A stretch of 64,000 bases of DNA from Lepas anatifera (Eukaryota; Arthropoda; Thecostraca; Lepadidae), in contig JAOTON010000961.1 of assembly GCA_034440635.1 (NCBI GenBank), forward strand, positions 1,240,001-1,304,000, given 5' to 3'. Below are positions 46,190 to 59,700 of the stretch, one piece after another (position 1 is the stretch's first letter; each line of letters opens with the position of its first letter). The position numbers were made by a program, and so were the translations under genes. The notes under the pieces are model-generated. The model did no database searches. It was not told the origin of the DNA and saw only the letters and a list, made by a program, of their open reading frames with translations.

Positions 46190-49100
46190 CCTCAGACACT
46201 TTCCAGTGAATTCCTGCCCCTCTGTGGCTGTCTCTCTGTCGGGACAGAGGTGGTAATGGGCATCAGCTGTTGTCTGTGTTTCGGCGTGGGTGGCGTAGCT
46301 GGATGAACTTACTGCGCTCTCCTGAGGACATGCCTCCGTGACTCGTCCTTTCGTCCGAGCTGGCTCCTCGGATGATTGGAACGCGTGGTGTCAATACCAC
46401 TGGCCATTTGTGATCGTAAATACGTTCCGTAGCGTAACAAACAACCAATTATACCTGTTTTCTAAGTGTAAAGGCATGTGGCAACGTTCCGAAGTTCAGT
46501 GCCTGAGTTGGTGCTGAATATCAGATGAAAAGACTGGCACAACTTTCAGGTGGGGGAAAGACTGATGTTGACCCTGTCTTGAAATGAGGAATTTCCCAGA
46601 AAAAGAAGGGGGTGTCTTGTATGCTTTCTTACCATAATTCGGCTGAGGTAGTGCGGTTTCTTACATCAAGCACAAGGGAAAACTGCTGCCTTCAGCTTCA
46701 GCGACATATGCTGCATGGTTCCGTATTCGTCGGAAACTTCCCTGAATGATGCGGTCACGTGCGGCCCGGCGACAAAATCTTGTGAGATCCGAATACTTTA
46801 TTCGTGGAAAGAAAAAGGTTAAGCTACTGCGATGTGAAAATCATTGTACATACTTGCTCTTTCTTCGCATGACAGGGTAATTAATTGAAAATACGATGTA
46901 TTTTTCACGCATTCAGAACACATTGCCTGCTATAATCTCTCGGACTCTTCTGTGCCATAACATGGAAACTGTTGCTTCTCCTATGAAAAAAAACTCATAA
47001 AGCCCAAAGCTCAGAACATAAATGTGTTATCTATTGAGTTATCTTGAATGCAATGTCTCTTGTGTATTCAAAGATAGATGCCTCTTCCCCTCCAGAATGG
47101 TTTTTTGCATGCTTTATCATTTTTTCCACTTCAAGTCTGACCTCAAGATCTCAATTGCAAATGATGTGCAAGAAATTGGAAAACAGGTCATGGCCCGTTT
47201 CTAAATTATCGTAGTGCATATCAATTGAATAAAAGCTCAGCCCTCACTATTTCTTCGTGGTAGAATGTTGAAAGAAACGAAGGCCTGGCAAACCATCTTA
47301 GTTTAAGCGTTGCGAGCAGACTTCTCTCCCAATGACCTTAATGTGGCTGCCGGTGTAAGAGGAACACTCGCATCGTTATGGGCAGGAATCAAAAGACTGT
47401 GGTGAGAGTTCAGTTTTTGTTTCTCACGCGCATGCGCTGACCGATTGTGGTTGGTTTCAGGACTGTCGCAGGCGTGCTTTGTGATTTATGATGCGCCATA
47501 GTTGGAAGCAGGGGTTCTTGTCTTCTAGAGCGTTGAAATGCATGGACGAAGCCTGAATGCCGAGTTCAGAAGGCAGTGTAAAATACTGATCCAATGGTGT
47601 CCGAACAAACTCAGACTTCGGAATCGAGTGTGTTTGGCACTGTTCCAGCTTACCTCAGGGATCCGGGCATGTTGGTTGTCCTTTGTATCATACAATGACG
47701 ATAAATCTGAAGCTTGATGGGTGTAGATACTTCACCCAAGCTTTTCAACCGTGCCAATATCAATTGTACATCGACTGCATTCACGAGATTGCGGGAAGAA
47801 ACGTAGTGCCAGTGCAGGAGTAGCTACTCATCGTCTTAGCTTGTGATCTCTACCGTCCTGTGATAGGTCAGTGTGCATGTTTCTGTTGTTAACCAAGAAG
47901 CAAACGTATTCGGGCTGTTCAAATACAGTACAAAGTGCAGGGAAGTCGTGCCTAAAGGAAGCCACCCAGTGTGTCGCGAGTAATGATGATGGTGGTGGAA
48001 CAAGCAACACGCCGGACTGGCGCTCAGCAATTGCAGTGTTTAACTGTTTTCGTGAGACCCAAGTCCAGGCTCGCGAGAAGCTTGGTCATAAAAGTGTTCC
48101 TTTTGCCGCCTTCATCGATTTTGAATGTGCCACCTCGTGGGGTTGATCCTCTCGGGGATGTATTTGAGTCACAATAAACTGATGCCCGCTGCCGTGTGAT
48201 CGCCCTGCTCTGGGCTCTTGCCCTGAGAGCTGTTCTCCGTGTTTATGACGGACGCTCGACAACGAAAAGCACAGGTTCGACCACGCCGGTCAATGCTAGT
48301 TGATGCTGACCAGGCATCCTGCCCGATAAAGAAGAGCATTCCAGGGAGAGTACAATGGATAAGGAAATCGCATCCAACCCCCCGCCGATGCAACGTTTCC
48401 CCGTCCAGCTGGTGGCACATCCGCGTTGAAACTCATGATGATCAATTCGAATAAAATGGGTAAATATTCAAATCCTGATCCGTAGCTGGACCAGAATTTT
48501 CCCAAGGTGTTAAGCGACTCCAGTAAGCGGGGGCACGCGCCCCAGCCCCCTGGATCCACCTATGCCCGCTTCGGTCCAACTTGCCAATGGTTCGGATGGA
48601 TGGATGAAATGCGCTCGCGTTTCCGATTTGTGACTGGCGGCGGATAAGCCTCTCATAAAAAATCGGAAGGCCCCGATTGGCGCGGCAGATAATGTGGCCT
48701 CATGGCAAAGGGCGTCACCTCGGGTTGCCAAGTAGGAGGGGGGGGCAGTGGCGAGGCCATTGAAACCCCCTACGTCTGCCTTAATTCGGCTTTTGCAGTG
48801 GTATATCTAGCCAAAAGTTAGGGGCCGCCTCCTCCACTTTTCAAGAGTAAGGGAGCCGCCCCTAACGATGCCCCTGCTCGGGGCCCTCCAAAAAGGCTCT
48901 GTAAAGGGCGCTCTTATCACTGGAATACGGGTAGCCCGGTTGAATGATACTCTGACGAATGGACTTGTCCACTGTGGCACCACCATCTCGGGTGGGCCCC
49001 ATCAGCTCCTAGCCGGGGCCGATCAGCTCCATCCCGGTCGGGGAGCCAATCAGAGTTTCTATAAGGCTCCCACCAGTTCACCCACCCTGACCCCTGTGAG

Positions 49101-49629
49101 TTCAGTGGCCATAGCTGAGCAGATGAGGCCCCCTATAGGGGCCTATTGACGAAAAATAAGTGCCCTTTCCACAGTCGAGATGTGCCCTTTTCTCTTTTTG
49201 TCCCCAGTAAAGACCTGAGAAAATTCGCCACTCAGCTGTGCATGTTATACAGTAGACACTGGCAAGATAGTGCGAGTTAAATTGATGCGTCACATCACAA
49301 AACCCATCAGATGGGCGCAAAATCCTATCGATGGGCGCCAATTTTCGCATCCTGGGGGAAGGGGTGTGGGAAGCGACATTTCAGGAAGGCGCCGTGACCA
49401 TTTCAGGGGGTACCGATGGTCGATAGGAGGCACGTGCCCCCTGGATCCGCTTATGATGCTTGCTAGTTTTACCCAGGGCAGTTCAATAACGTTTTACCCA
49501 CGTACCTCGGCAAAAACTACATTGGATAAAGCAGTTGAGTCGGAATTCAAAAAAGCGGTTATGACGAAAATTGTGTCTTCAGAAAAGCATATAATCTGCT
49601 CCCTATCTATATTTGTAAGCAATAATTTT
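46190..49629. other. 3' untranslated and intergenic region after the TATDN2-like gene
   Basis: The first part is probably 3' untranslated sequence. The rest shows no coding evidence. CTGGATCC.CCTATGC-like fragments near 48550 and 49440 resemble the GGCGGATCCAGG ends of degraded hAT-like MITEs. Confidence 0.4.
47228..47233 (+). promoter_or_regulatory. candidate poly(A) signal, TATDN2-like gene
   Basis: AATAAA about 1.2 kb past the stop codon. It fits a long 3' untranslated region, but there is no direct evidence that it is used. Confidence 0.35.
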
Positions 49630-49633
49630 TTAT

Positions 49634-51725
49634 CCTTCGCCCGAGTGGGGGGTCTTTTTAGACCCCCTCGGGTTTTTCCAAAGCGACCAAAAAACGGCGG
49701 CGGGCAGCGCCGCCAAACTTGATCTAGCTGTTCCTTCATCATTTTTACATCTTTCCTGAAAATTTCAGCTCAAGGTCATATCAGGTCAGGTCACCAGGCT
49801 AGGTGAAGTGACCTCACCTCAAAAAATTCTTAGAACCGCATAAATAAAAGAAGGGTAAATCGATCAAGTTCAAACTCATACCACATATTGGGCTCGCCAG
49901 GAGCTACAACATATGTTCCAGGATTTTTGATATTGGTGACCTAAGGTCATGTTGCAGAAGCTGATGCCTCCCCATTGCTGCGATACATGGGGAAAATCAC
50001 GAAATGAGCTTTTCTCTAGTAACGTAAAGATGGAATCAACTTTGCATGAATTTCTGAGTTAAATGGCTTTGCGCCTCATAGATCATTGAAGTTGATTGCT
50101 AAAAATTTTGACTTGTGACCTTTAACACGCGCATTGACGGGTGTCTGAGCCACCTTCGCATTGACAGGGGGCGGGTACCCGCCCCCCTAAGATCTCGAGA
50201 ACCACGGTAGGTAGCTAGAGACGGTAAATGACGGCAAAGGTTGTGCTGCCCATCCACTTCTCCATCGAAAACATTTGAACCATTTTTTTGTCAGGTCACA
50301 TTTAAGGTCACGAGGAGGTCAAAACATGCCCGTCATAGGGATAACATGTAAAATTCAGTTTTTCGGGCATTACATCTGAACAAGTAAAGATAGAGCAAAA
50401 CGACTTGAACTATATGCAATTGCCTCTTAGCAAGCCGAATCGAATGATATATAATTTGACCTTGCTAGGTCAAATCAGAAGATTTGACCTGACCTGAGGT
50501 CAGGTCAGGGTCAAATTATGTAAAATGCATATCCATTAGAACCGTTTCAAAGCCCAGGCGAGTCTAATGCAGCTATAATAAATGCTCTATCACCATCCGT
50601 TACTGACCGTTATTCCGAAAACAGCCATTTTTCCCATGTAATTTCCAATGGAGGAGGGCAAGCGTCGTTACGCTAACCTTAAGGTCATCGATATCAAAAG
50701 ATTCCGTGCACCTAAAATTATTAGAGAACTCGGTATGGGGCCGAATTATGTGATAGTGAGTTTCAATCGGATAAGTTCACCCATGCTCCGACTTATGCTA
50801 TCTAAATAAACTAATTTTTTAGGTCGGGTCAGCTTGACCTGTACTGGTGACCTGACCTGAGATGACCTAACCCTAAAATTTTCACAGTAAGTTGTAAAAA
50901 TGATGAGGGAATAAGGTATACCAAGTACGGCGGCGCTACACGCCGCCGTTTTTCTGCTATCTCCGAAAAACCTGAGGGGGCGGGTACCCGCCCCCGTCAA
51001 TGCGCGTGTTAAAGGGTCACTTTAGTTCAAATAAGCATTTTTTGGTGTTTTACTCTATAAATGTTAAATGAAATAAGATAGAACTTTTATTTTGTCACCA
51101 AAGTGTTTGTATAGTCACTGCAAGTCAAATGATATACATCATGACTATACCAGGTCAAGTTGGGTCAGACCGCTGACCTGGGTCAGGTCAAATTCTTAAA
51201 TTTGACCTGGCATAGCAATATCATATATCATTCGATTCGTATTGACGAGAGGATTGCAATGGTGCATAAACTATGGCTGCATCATGTTTGGTTTGGAAGC
51301 TATTAGCGAAAAGTAAACGCCCTTATGCATGGGTGGCTATGGACATTTCCAAGAATATGCCCAATATTCAGTGACCTGTAGCTCCCCTAGGCTTTGACCT
51401 GACACGAAAATGAATGCCACTGTAATGAAAGCGTATTTCAAGAGCTTTCGAATGGTGCTAGAAAAATGTTTCTAGCTATCATAGTTTCTGAGATATATGA
51501 GGTTTTCTTAGTACACCTCATATTAGTGATTTTGACCTATTTTGACCTCTGGTGACCTTGATATTGACCTGACAAGAAAAATGACCGAAGTATTTTCGAT
51601 ATCATTTTCGAAGAGCTTTCGATTGCCGTTTTGCACTTTTTCTAGCTTTTTTTTGAGATCGTGGGGGGTCTTTTTAGCCCCCCCAGCAGAGCGAAGGTGG
51701 CTCGTACCCGCCACCGGGGCAAGGG
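49634..51725 (+). mobile_element. AGGTCA-rich TTAA-type element (family B), split by a nested insertion
   Basis: Matches 10531-11727 along its length, but is interrupted at the GACCTTTAA site by the element at 50126-51008. The outer flanks are TTAT on both sides (49630-49633, 51726-51729), a variant of the TTAA target. Confidence 0.85.
50126..51008 (+). mobile_element. nested TTAA-type MITE (family C)
   Basis: 883 bp with perfect ends CACGCGCATTGACGGG / CCCGTCAATGCGCGTG, flanked by TTAA at 50122-50125 and 51009-51012. The empty site is preserved in the related element at about 11000-11010 (GACCTTTAAAAGGTCAC), which shows the insertion directly. Confidence 0.93.
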
Positions 51726-51894
51726 TTATCCGAAAACACAGGCCCTGTCAGACAGATGTCCTACGAATTTCTGAATCGGACTCGGATATTTCTCGGTTTC
51801 CGATCGGATCGACGACAATCGGGTACGTGGCCTCTAAAAATCGAGGAGATAGTGGAGATAATCCAAGATTTTAGAGGGTATAAACTATTAAATC

Positions 51895-52162
51895 TGGCAG
51901 CCCATCATCAGTTGTGGCGGCTTCCGCCGTAGCATCCGTGGCATCCGTCTTCGTTGCACGCGATGATCGTCGTTTGTCATCTCCGCCGCCGCGGAAATAA
52001 ATCTGTGTTCATCCTCCTCGTATCAGTGGTGATAGAAAGGAAAGGGATTGCGAGTGCAAAACATTGATAAACCACCGTGGGGTCCGCGTTGGTAACTTGG
52101 AGCAATTTTGAGTCTCAAACTTCGGTTAATGCTGTGCGTTGAAATGAAGGAATTTTAGGTAG
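51895..52162 (+). promoter_or_regulatory. possible promoter / first untranslated exon of BRD10-like gene
   Basis: A CpG-containing patch (GGCGGCTTCCGCCG, CCGCCGCCGCGG) lies between a transposon end and AT-richer DNA, followed by a GTAAGT donor at 52163. It could be a non-coding first exon spliced to 56685. No core promoter motif could be fixed. Confidence 0.22.
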
Positions 52163-52887
52163 GTAAGTGCCTTGTGCCTATGAGTTGTGTGGTGTTTGTG
52201 TTAAAGAGATCACGCCTGGAACTGACTTGTTTTGCTGCCTATCCAGTGTGCAATGTATGACAACATCAGATTGGACTGGGCAGAAATAATTTTCACATTG
52301 ATTTGCATCACCAGCCATTTAAAATTTCCACTGGACCTGGGAGAAAAGTTCACTGATCGCTATCTACCTATACCTAAATGGACAAGTTGGAGGGTCTTCA
52401 AGGAGTGCAACCAGTATGTGAACATCCTTATTAGAAATTCATGCCCAGCTCTTCAATTCTGTTTGTCGATTCAACATTCCTTATTGCTATAATGGTTAGG
52501 GGCAGAAATAGGCAGGTACTCCTCAAAGGCTTTAATTTGATTTTCTTTTTCTATCAAAAGCTAACTTTTAGGTAAGTAATTGACATAAAACAGTAAGAGG
52601 AGTTGTTGTATAAACTATGCTCAGCCTGTCAGCACAGTTTTGTCAGCACCAATTAGCAAGTAGTATTGCACCCACATCTCAGGACTGTAGCCTCACTGGT
52701 CTTAGAGGTTTTATGGGCTGAAATCTTGTGCTGTTGTGCTTCTGAAGTAGATATAGGTGCTACTGCTCACTTTATTGTATATCTTTTTATTTGATTATGT
52801 TTTTAGCCAATTCTTTGGAAAGGCTAAGGGTTATAGAACAGAAGGTCTAAGTATTATGGAACAAATGTCCCCATAATCCACCACCTT

Positions 52888-53010
52888 TCATGCATTTATA
52901 CCAGGTATCTTGCATTAATATGTGGTCTCATGCATGTATACCAAGCCTGCACATATACCAAGTCTCATGCATTTGCACCAGATCTTCTGCATTTGTACCA
53001 GGTGCATGGT
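52888..53010 (+). repeat. short imperfect tandem repeat (CATGCATTTRTACCAG)
   Basis: Four to five degenerate units of about 25-30 bp around CATGCATTT.TACCAGGT. Intergenic. Confidence 0.6.
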
Positions 53011-53748
53011 CACTGTTTGGTGGAGATTATGTGCCAGCATCCCTGTATTCAAGTACTGTTGGGGCTGTTAACCTCTGTAGTTTTATTGTATATCAGTTTG
53101 TGTCATATTGTATTTGGCTAAAGTGACAGCTTTACTGCTGGCCAAGTTTGTGATTCTTTTCTGAGTCTGAGTCTGAGGCTTGACTATATATATGAGTAAG
53201 TCTGTCTCAGTAAATGATAATTGAACATGTATAACTTTTGAAATTATAGTTTTCAAACATCAGCTCACTTCTGCCCAGTGCTGGTGCTGTACCAATCAGT
53301 GGTGAATGCTTAATGATCAAAAGCACAAGGCATGCTCATGAGGGGTTTCGATTCCAGGTTCGAAACTTTAAGCTTTAAATATACGAGTCATGGAGCTGAT
53401 TTATAGTCACAAAAACCTGTTCTCGCCTTGCCCTAGAAAAATGAATCGCCTGCCCTGATGCACCCATTCTGTACGATACATATTTCAAGTTTCAAAAAGG
53501 GGATGATACTACTGCTGCTCTCAGCACCCCTGCCACTACAAACACTATCAGCCCCTTGTGCCCACCGCGAGTGTATCAGTGGATTACGCGGGGTCTGCCA
53601 TCTGCTGAGAATGTGACACTGCGCCAGCGAGATCGGACAACAGAGGGGGGGCGGACTGTGGCACGTGCTGCATCCAACGATAGGCCTCAAACAGCAGCAG
53701 TGTATGGTGCTCAGCATTGCGCCCAACACTCTTTATATAAATTGTGTC

Positions 53749-54068
53749 CATGTTGTAGCACGTTCGACTTTTGGAGTTGGAGTCTCACTAAAGCCATCAA
53801 TGGACGTGTCACGGAGACCCCGACCCCACCACCCGAACGAGCAACTCCCACAATGAAGGGTCGATTTAGAAGCCAAAGTTTAACGTCCCACAAAACAGGG
53901 ACGGCCGCCCCGCTCAGGTCACCCTCTCACCAGTCAGTTGCCAGCCGACCTGCGTCGGGTAAATATTGAGCGCCGGAGCTATCCCAAGCCTGCACATGCA
54001 CTGCCAAGACATGTTTCTGAGCAGCGGGCCGGAGCCCAACGCTCTACCAACTGAGCTACCGGGGCGGC
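53749..54068 (-). mobile_element. tRNA-derived SINE, copy 2
   Basis: On the minus strand it begins with a clear tRNA 5' half: GCCCCGGTAGCTCAGTTGG then TAGAGC, an A box. There is no intact tRNA 3' half; the body matches 32053-32381 instead. It is a SINE and not a working tRNA gene. Confidence 0.85.
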
Positions 54069-55544
54069 GAACGACAGCGCGCCGCGATCGTCAGATGACA
54101 GCATGCAGAGCACCGCCTCCATTGACAGAACTGTGCCGAAATTGCTCTGCTTACCTCTTCTAGCTCATCTGTTACCACGCCCTGCATTCACCGCTACTTA
54201 ATCCAAGCTACTGCATGCACTAAACACTCAAACTCGGATATTTATATTATTTTTCAGAAGGGCCACTGACCCTCATATTATTTTAATATGTATTGAAATT
54301 ATGTAGTACTCTGAAGAAGCGCAGATTCAAGTCAGTGTTGGAAAGCGTGTTTTGCTGCAGCTGATTGCACGCATGAAATCAGCCCTGAGCTCTGTTCTTC
54401 GATGCTGCTACTTCAGCAAAATGAAAGTCCATAGGTACGCAAATAGCCCAAATGATTGTTCAGAGTATCCCAGCTATGATACGCAGCCTCTCCTTTGTAT
54501 GATCGGCATCTGAAATACCAGTCTCATACTGACACAATTACCCCAGATGCAAGAGTGGCCTCAGGACGGTACCGACAGCGGGAACGGCCCAATCGACTCA
54601 TGTATGCGGGGTGTTGGTACGTTAACACCACCCTGCCTTGGTCCTCTCCGAGAAGAAGGACCATAGGGTATCTCCGTACCGCGGAGCATGGAAATGAATG
54701 AACGCTCGATCAAAACAAGGGGAGACTTCCCGAATCCACCTAACGTAAACAAGGGGAGTGAGCGCGCGACGGACCTGCGATGGACCGACCGGTCACAAAC
54801 GAAGGGGGAGTGAGTTTGACGTTATTTGTACCGTTTGAGCTGATATAGCCGGCTTTTGATGGTACGGATTGCTGGATAGTACGGTTCGTTCCCTGAACTG
54901 CCTACTCATGTATCCGGGGTGAATGGCACGACACTTTTCAAGCTTACATGTTTGACTCGGTCACGCCCGTCATACCTTATTGCGATCTGCACGGAAAATT
55001 GGTGTTTAGGCCTTGCTACTGTCATTTCAGTTTTGTGCTTCTATGTATATAGCATGGAACAACACACATGTTCATTGCATAAACAAAACCCTGGATTTTT
55101 AGCGGGAGAATGGTGACTGGTCGGCGGCGGCGGGACCACGTCTCCCGTGCCCTGCCTGAGCTTGGATGGTGCACCGCAAAACAGCTGTTTGATTTTGGGG
55201 CTTTATTTGCCGTGCGGCGTATACTTATTGTGACCGGTGTTCTGACTCCGCCAACACGGACGATCAGCGCACCTACCAACACCTTCAGGATTTCTTAATG
55301 CTACCTTACGCGACAGGTGCAAGTGCTGCAGTGCCCATCTGTTTGATTATTTTGGGCTGAACCTTCCGGGCCCACCTCTCTCTACAACACTCCTCATAAT
55401 TTTAACCAGCTCTGGCAATAGCTCCTGCAGTAAGTTTTTGATACGACGCAACCCTGTCTTGTTTTAGCCTGTTGCGATAATTTATGAGACAGTGTGATAG
55501 CTCAGTGACTGCGATTATCAATTTTAGTGTGACTTAAACTTAAC

Positions 55545-55713
55545 TTGATAAGGTGTTCACTGGCCTGTCCCCTCGAATCCGGAAATGTAAAAAACACTAA
55601 AGATTATTTATTCGGGCACAGCCCTTCATCAGAATCATGTAGTAAATATAAAAAAATTATCGGTCATAGTGTAGCCAGACCTCGGGGGGACAGGCCAGTG
55701 AACACCTTATCAA
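55545..55713. mobile_element. hairpin MITE with 28-bp near-perfect inverted ends
   Basis: TTGATAAGGTGTTCACTGGC then CTGTCCCC is repeated inverted at 55686-55713 with almost no mismatch, enclosing about 110 bp. The superfamily could not be assigned. Confidence 0.75.
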
Positions 55714-55756
55714 CTGATCATCATACTCCTCGCCGCAGCAATTCAAAACCTATTAA

Positions 55757-56205
55757 AGGGAAGGTGGTACCTTCATAACGTGATTTTAACTGAGATAGCC
55801 AAGTTGTAAAGCAAGTCGGAAAACCCGGTACTCAATATATCATTTGTCTTGGAACTCGATATTTCCGTAGAAAAAAGCTAAAACCTACCTGCAATGTATC
55901 CCTCTGTACCCCTAGCAGCAGGCCACAGTTCTCATGGCTTTTGGTGTGACGACATATGCTGACGTCATGATGAGCATTAGCCAATCAAAGCCCTTGAAGC
56001 TTTTCGAGTATGGTAGTGGTTGCCAGATCATGACATCATCCACAGGCAGATATTTATTTATTTTCCTAGAGGACTATTTTAAAAATAAAAATATTGAGCT
56101 TATTGTACATTTTTCAGAGAAATCATGAGTGGTTTCATTATTTGCGGCTAAGAGCACGCCCAATTACACTAAATTCCAGGATTCGTCCAAGGTGCCACAT
56201 TCCCT
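55757..56205. mobile_element. TTAA-type MITE, family 1 copy 4
   Basis: Same family, flanked by TTAA at 55753-55756 and 56206-56209, just upstream of the bromodomain gene. The left end is slightly changed (AGGGAAGGTGGTACCTT) and an internal segment near 55895-55940 differs. Confidence 0.88.
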
Positions 56206-56684
56206 TTAAACTTAACTTATTTAATTTGAATTTATTGTGCTATTTCTTACTGTATGAACCCCATATATTTTACCATGTTGACGCGCTAGATAAAAGACCT
56301 GATTGTGTGAACCCTCGTCGAATGTGCTGAATCTGAACCTGAACTTGAACCTTCTCGGCAGCACTTCACATTCTTCCAGTTCTTGTGACATGTACTGGCT
56401 TTATTTACAGTTTTGAAATTTGTGTGTGCGGCAGGCAGAGGAGATGGACTAAGCGCGTATTAGGGTTGGAATGTTCTGATATTTGTCTTGGCTTCCAGAG
56501 TTATGCCTCGATAAGGTTTTCCGTATAAGTCTTACAATGTGAAACTAGCCAACTAATAAATAGTGTATTCTGAACAGGCTTGCTGAATGAATTTTGTACA
56601 TACTGTCAACTTATACCCGGAGAATACCATAACACTTCTAAATTTACTCATATACTTTTAACATGAATTCCTGTTCCATTTCAG

Positions 56685-56744
56685 CCTTGCTGGAGAGAGC
56701 TGAGATGGATCCCAGATATCCATCATACCAGTTTACGGACAATG
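56685..56744 (+). CDS. BRD10-like exon 1 (probable start codon)
   Basis: Acceptor CATTTCAG, donor AATG|GTAAGT, ending in phase 1. The ATG at 56705 opens MDPRYPSYQFTDNG. The frame is also open upstream in the exon, so an earlier start in an unseen exon is possible. The GGT codon formed with exon 2 gives DNGVDEDEG. Confidence 0.6.
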
Positions 56745-59700
56745 GTAAGTTAACTGCTGTAATTGTAGCCTTGAAAGCCATGGATGCTTAATTGTTAAGC
56801 TTTTAACTCAATTATTCCTTATCGCCCAGTGTAAGACCCAATCCTACTTGTTCAATATAGATTCCTCTTACCCCACGATCCGAGAATTACCTCTGCTTGA
56901 AGATGTTCTTTTTGACAGGTACCCGGGTCGTATCACTGGCAAGTTTCAAAATATGTAATGTTCTCCAAGATCACTTTTTCCAGCAGTTTTCCGGTTGGTG
57001 GGTCCGTCAGTCGGTCTGAGCATACATATTCATAATTCAGTGGCTTGGTAACCTGTATGACCATTTTATTCTGCTGGGTGTGTTAAGGAAAGTCAGTTTC
57101 CGCTCGTTGAGTTTTTAGGCTTCCAGTAATACTATAGGGTGCTCTATGGTCCAGTAGAATCGTGAAGCCCCTTTCGACTGAGGTGTGGATTATATTTTCA
57201 TATGTACCACCCGCTATCTAGCTGGATGGGAGCTAGTGATGTCACATGGTTATATGATGCATGCATAGGTATATGACTGTTTTAGGTTGGCAATGGGCGT
57301 TGACAACTATTGGTGTCGCTTAGGGAGGACAGGAAAGGGGCCAGAGACCTGCCTCTCACTTTTCGTTCCAAATCTAGCGGTTTTAATCAGATTGGGAGGC
57401 ATCGAAAAATTTGGCCAGAAGCTGGAAGCAAACGCAGCAATGCGCACAATCGGAATAGTTTGCTATATCGGTTGGTAGTCTCTGGCCGTGCACAGGTTGC
57501 GGTGCGATTGCTGATAAAGGCTTGTTTAACATCTACATGTCGTGATGTTTTTTAATCGTTCTTTGTGTATTTTCAATCTATTTTATCGCCATCTAGTTTT
57601 TATGCCATCATAATAGTGCCTTTTTAACTGCCCTTCTACGGCGTCCCCGGCGTAATTTAGAGCCCGCCGGGGCGCCTGGCGTGGCCTGTCTTTTATTTTT
57701 TGTACTGTTGTATGTTTTATGGGGTGCAATATTACTATGTTTCTTGGTTTCATTTAAATATAGTTTTCGAGCTTAATTTTATGATTTGATTTCTTCAGGT
57801 TAGAGGCTGAGGAATTTTACCCAGTTGTTTAATGTCCTCTCTCTCCACCACGCTCACTGACCACCCTCCCCACGGGTGTGGGTGCGGGCGGGGATATAAC
57901 GGTTCCACACCCCTACCTCTGCACCACACCTCACTGTCCGCCCCCCCTACAGGTGTGGATGAGGATGAGGGGCAGGACGAGGAGCTGCGGCGGCCCTCGG
58001 TGCCCTCTGACAGCGAGGAGGGAGAGGAGGAGGAGGAGGAGCTGGTGGAGCAGTACCTGGAGACGACGGAGAGCGAGGACGCCAGCGCGCGGGAGCGGCT
58101 GGCGGCGGCGCTGCCCCACGAGATGCAGCAGGCCTACCGGTGGGTGGGGACGCCGCACTGCCTGGGGGTGGCTGTTAATCTGTTGTACCAAAGCTAGACT
58201 GCGTACAGTGTGTCAGGCGTCGTGGAATAACTTGAGATATATTTTCCAATCGTAAAAACCGGTGATAATTGATATAATTATCCTGTTTCGTCCCTTAGTT
58301 CCGTTTAATCGCAGCTACTTGTCCATCCTACGGTGGGTGAGGTGACTTTTCTTCAGTGCCTTTGCTCCAAGCCCAAGTATCTTCTGACTGTCAGCTGGTC
58401 TTGTAACGGGCAGTTCGGAGCCGTACTCCGTAGGACTCAGTCAAGCCGTTACACGTGCCGGGGCCCACTTTTGTCACATTAAAGTCGAATTTGTTCGAAG
58501 CTCACCCATGAGCACGAGTTGTACTGTTTTGTTTTCTGTTTGTCAGGATTCTGGAGCAGCTGATGGCGCCGGAGAACCACGTGCACAACTGGCCGTTCAT
58601 GAACGCGGTGGACCCCAGTGGCTCGCTCTGGGACTACGCCGAGGTCGTCACCAAACCCGTCTGGCTCAAGAGTGGTGAGAGCGACGGGGGACGCCGACGC
58701 CTGAGCTCAGGCAGTCAGGCATGGTGTGTGCTTCTTGGGCGCAATATGCATGTTTTCCTTAGATGTGCAGCCAGGCTCTAGTTCTTTTAGGTGAACAACG
58801 TGCTCATATTGAGTAAATAATTTCGCATTGTACTTATTCAAATCAGCAACTATGTGGGGAGGGGTTGGCCGTCAGTGCTTTACCTCCGGCCAAGGTCCGT
58901 GACCTCCGGCGTCCGTGCGTGTCAGTGCTTTACCCCCCCGGCATCGGCGTTAACCCCCGGCGTCTGTGCTGTCAGTGCGTTACCTCCCGGCTTCGGTCCG
59001 TGCGTGTCAGCGTTAACTCCTGGCCCCGGTCTGTGACCCCCGGCGTCCGTGCGTGTCAGTGCGGTACGGCCTCGGTGTTAACCTCCGGCGTCCGTGCGTT
59101 ACCTCCCGGCCTCGGCCCGTTAACCTCCGGCGTCCGTGCGTGTCAGTGCGTTAACCTCCGGCGTCCGTGCGTTACCTCCCGGCCTCAGTGCGTTAACCTC
59201 CGGCGTCCGTACGTGTCAGTGCGTTAACCCCCGGCGTCCGTGCGCGTCAGTGCGAGACCAGCTGCTGCACGGCCAGTTCGAGACGCCGACGGCGGTGTTC
59301 CGGGAGCTGCGGCTGATGCTGCGTAACTGCTACCGCTACAACGGGCCGCAGCACAGCGTGACGCGGCGCGGCCTGCGACTGGAGGAGCTGATGGAGCAGC
59401 ACATCTCCCAGCTGCCGTCGTGAGTGACCGCCGGTGCCGGCTCTGGGTCCCGCGCAGCACCGGACGGACGGCGGGACTGGTTATGTAATAGACCCTGCCC
59501 TGGTATGGTGGGGGCTGTGGAGCCGGCTGTTGGCTCCGGTCCCAGATTTGGGTAATGAATAATATACATTCACCCGATGTTTTTTTCTGGATTAGATAAA
59601 GGCATCTTTAACGTGGCCCGGAGAATGCATCGGCTCAGTAGTGGTGCCAATCTCAACTCCCGGGATAGCTTCTGCGTGAAAGCTCCTTGAGCCCGAAATA

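Larger units (their letters stand above)
52163..55544. other. intergenic or 5' intron of the BRD10-like gene
   Basis: Apart from the SINE and the short tandem repeat there are only small open frames. One at 52232-52492 (86 codons) has an acceptor-like CTATCCAG next to it but no recognisable similarity. Confidence 0.35.
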
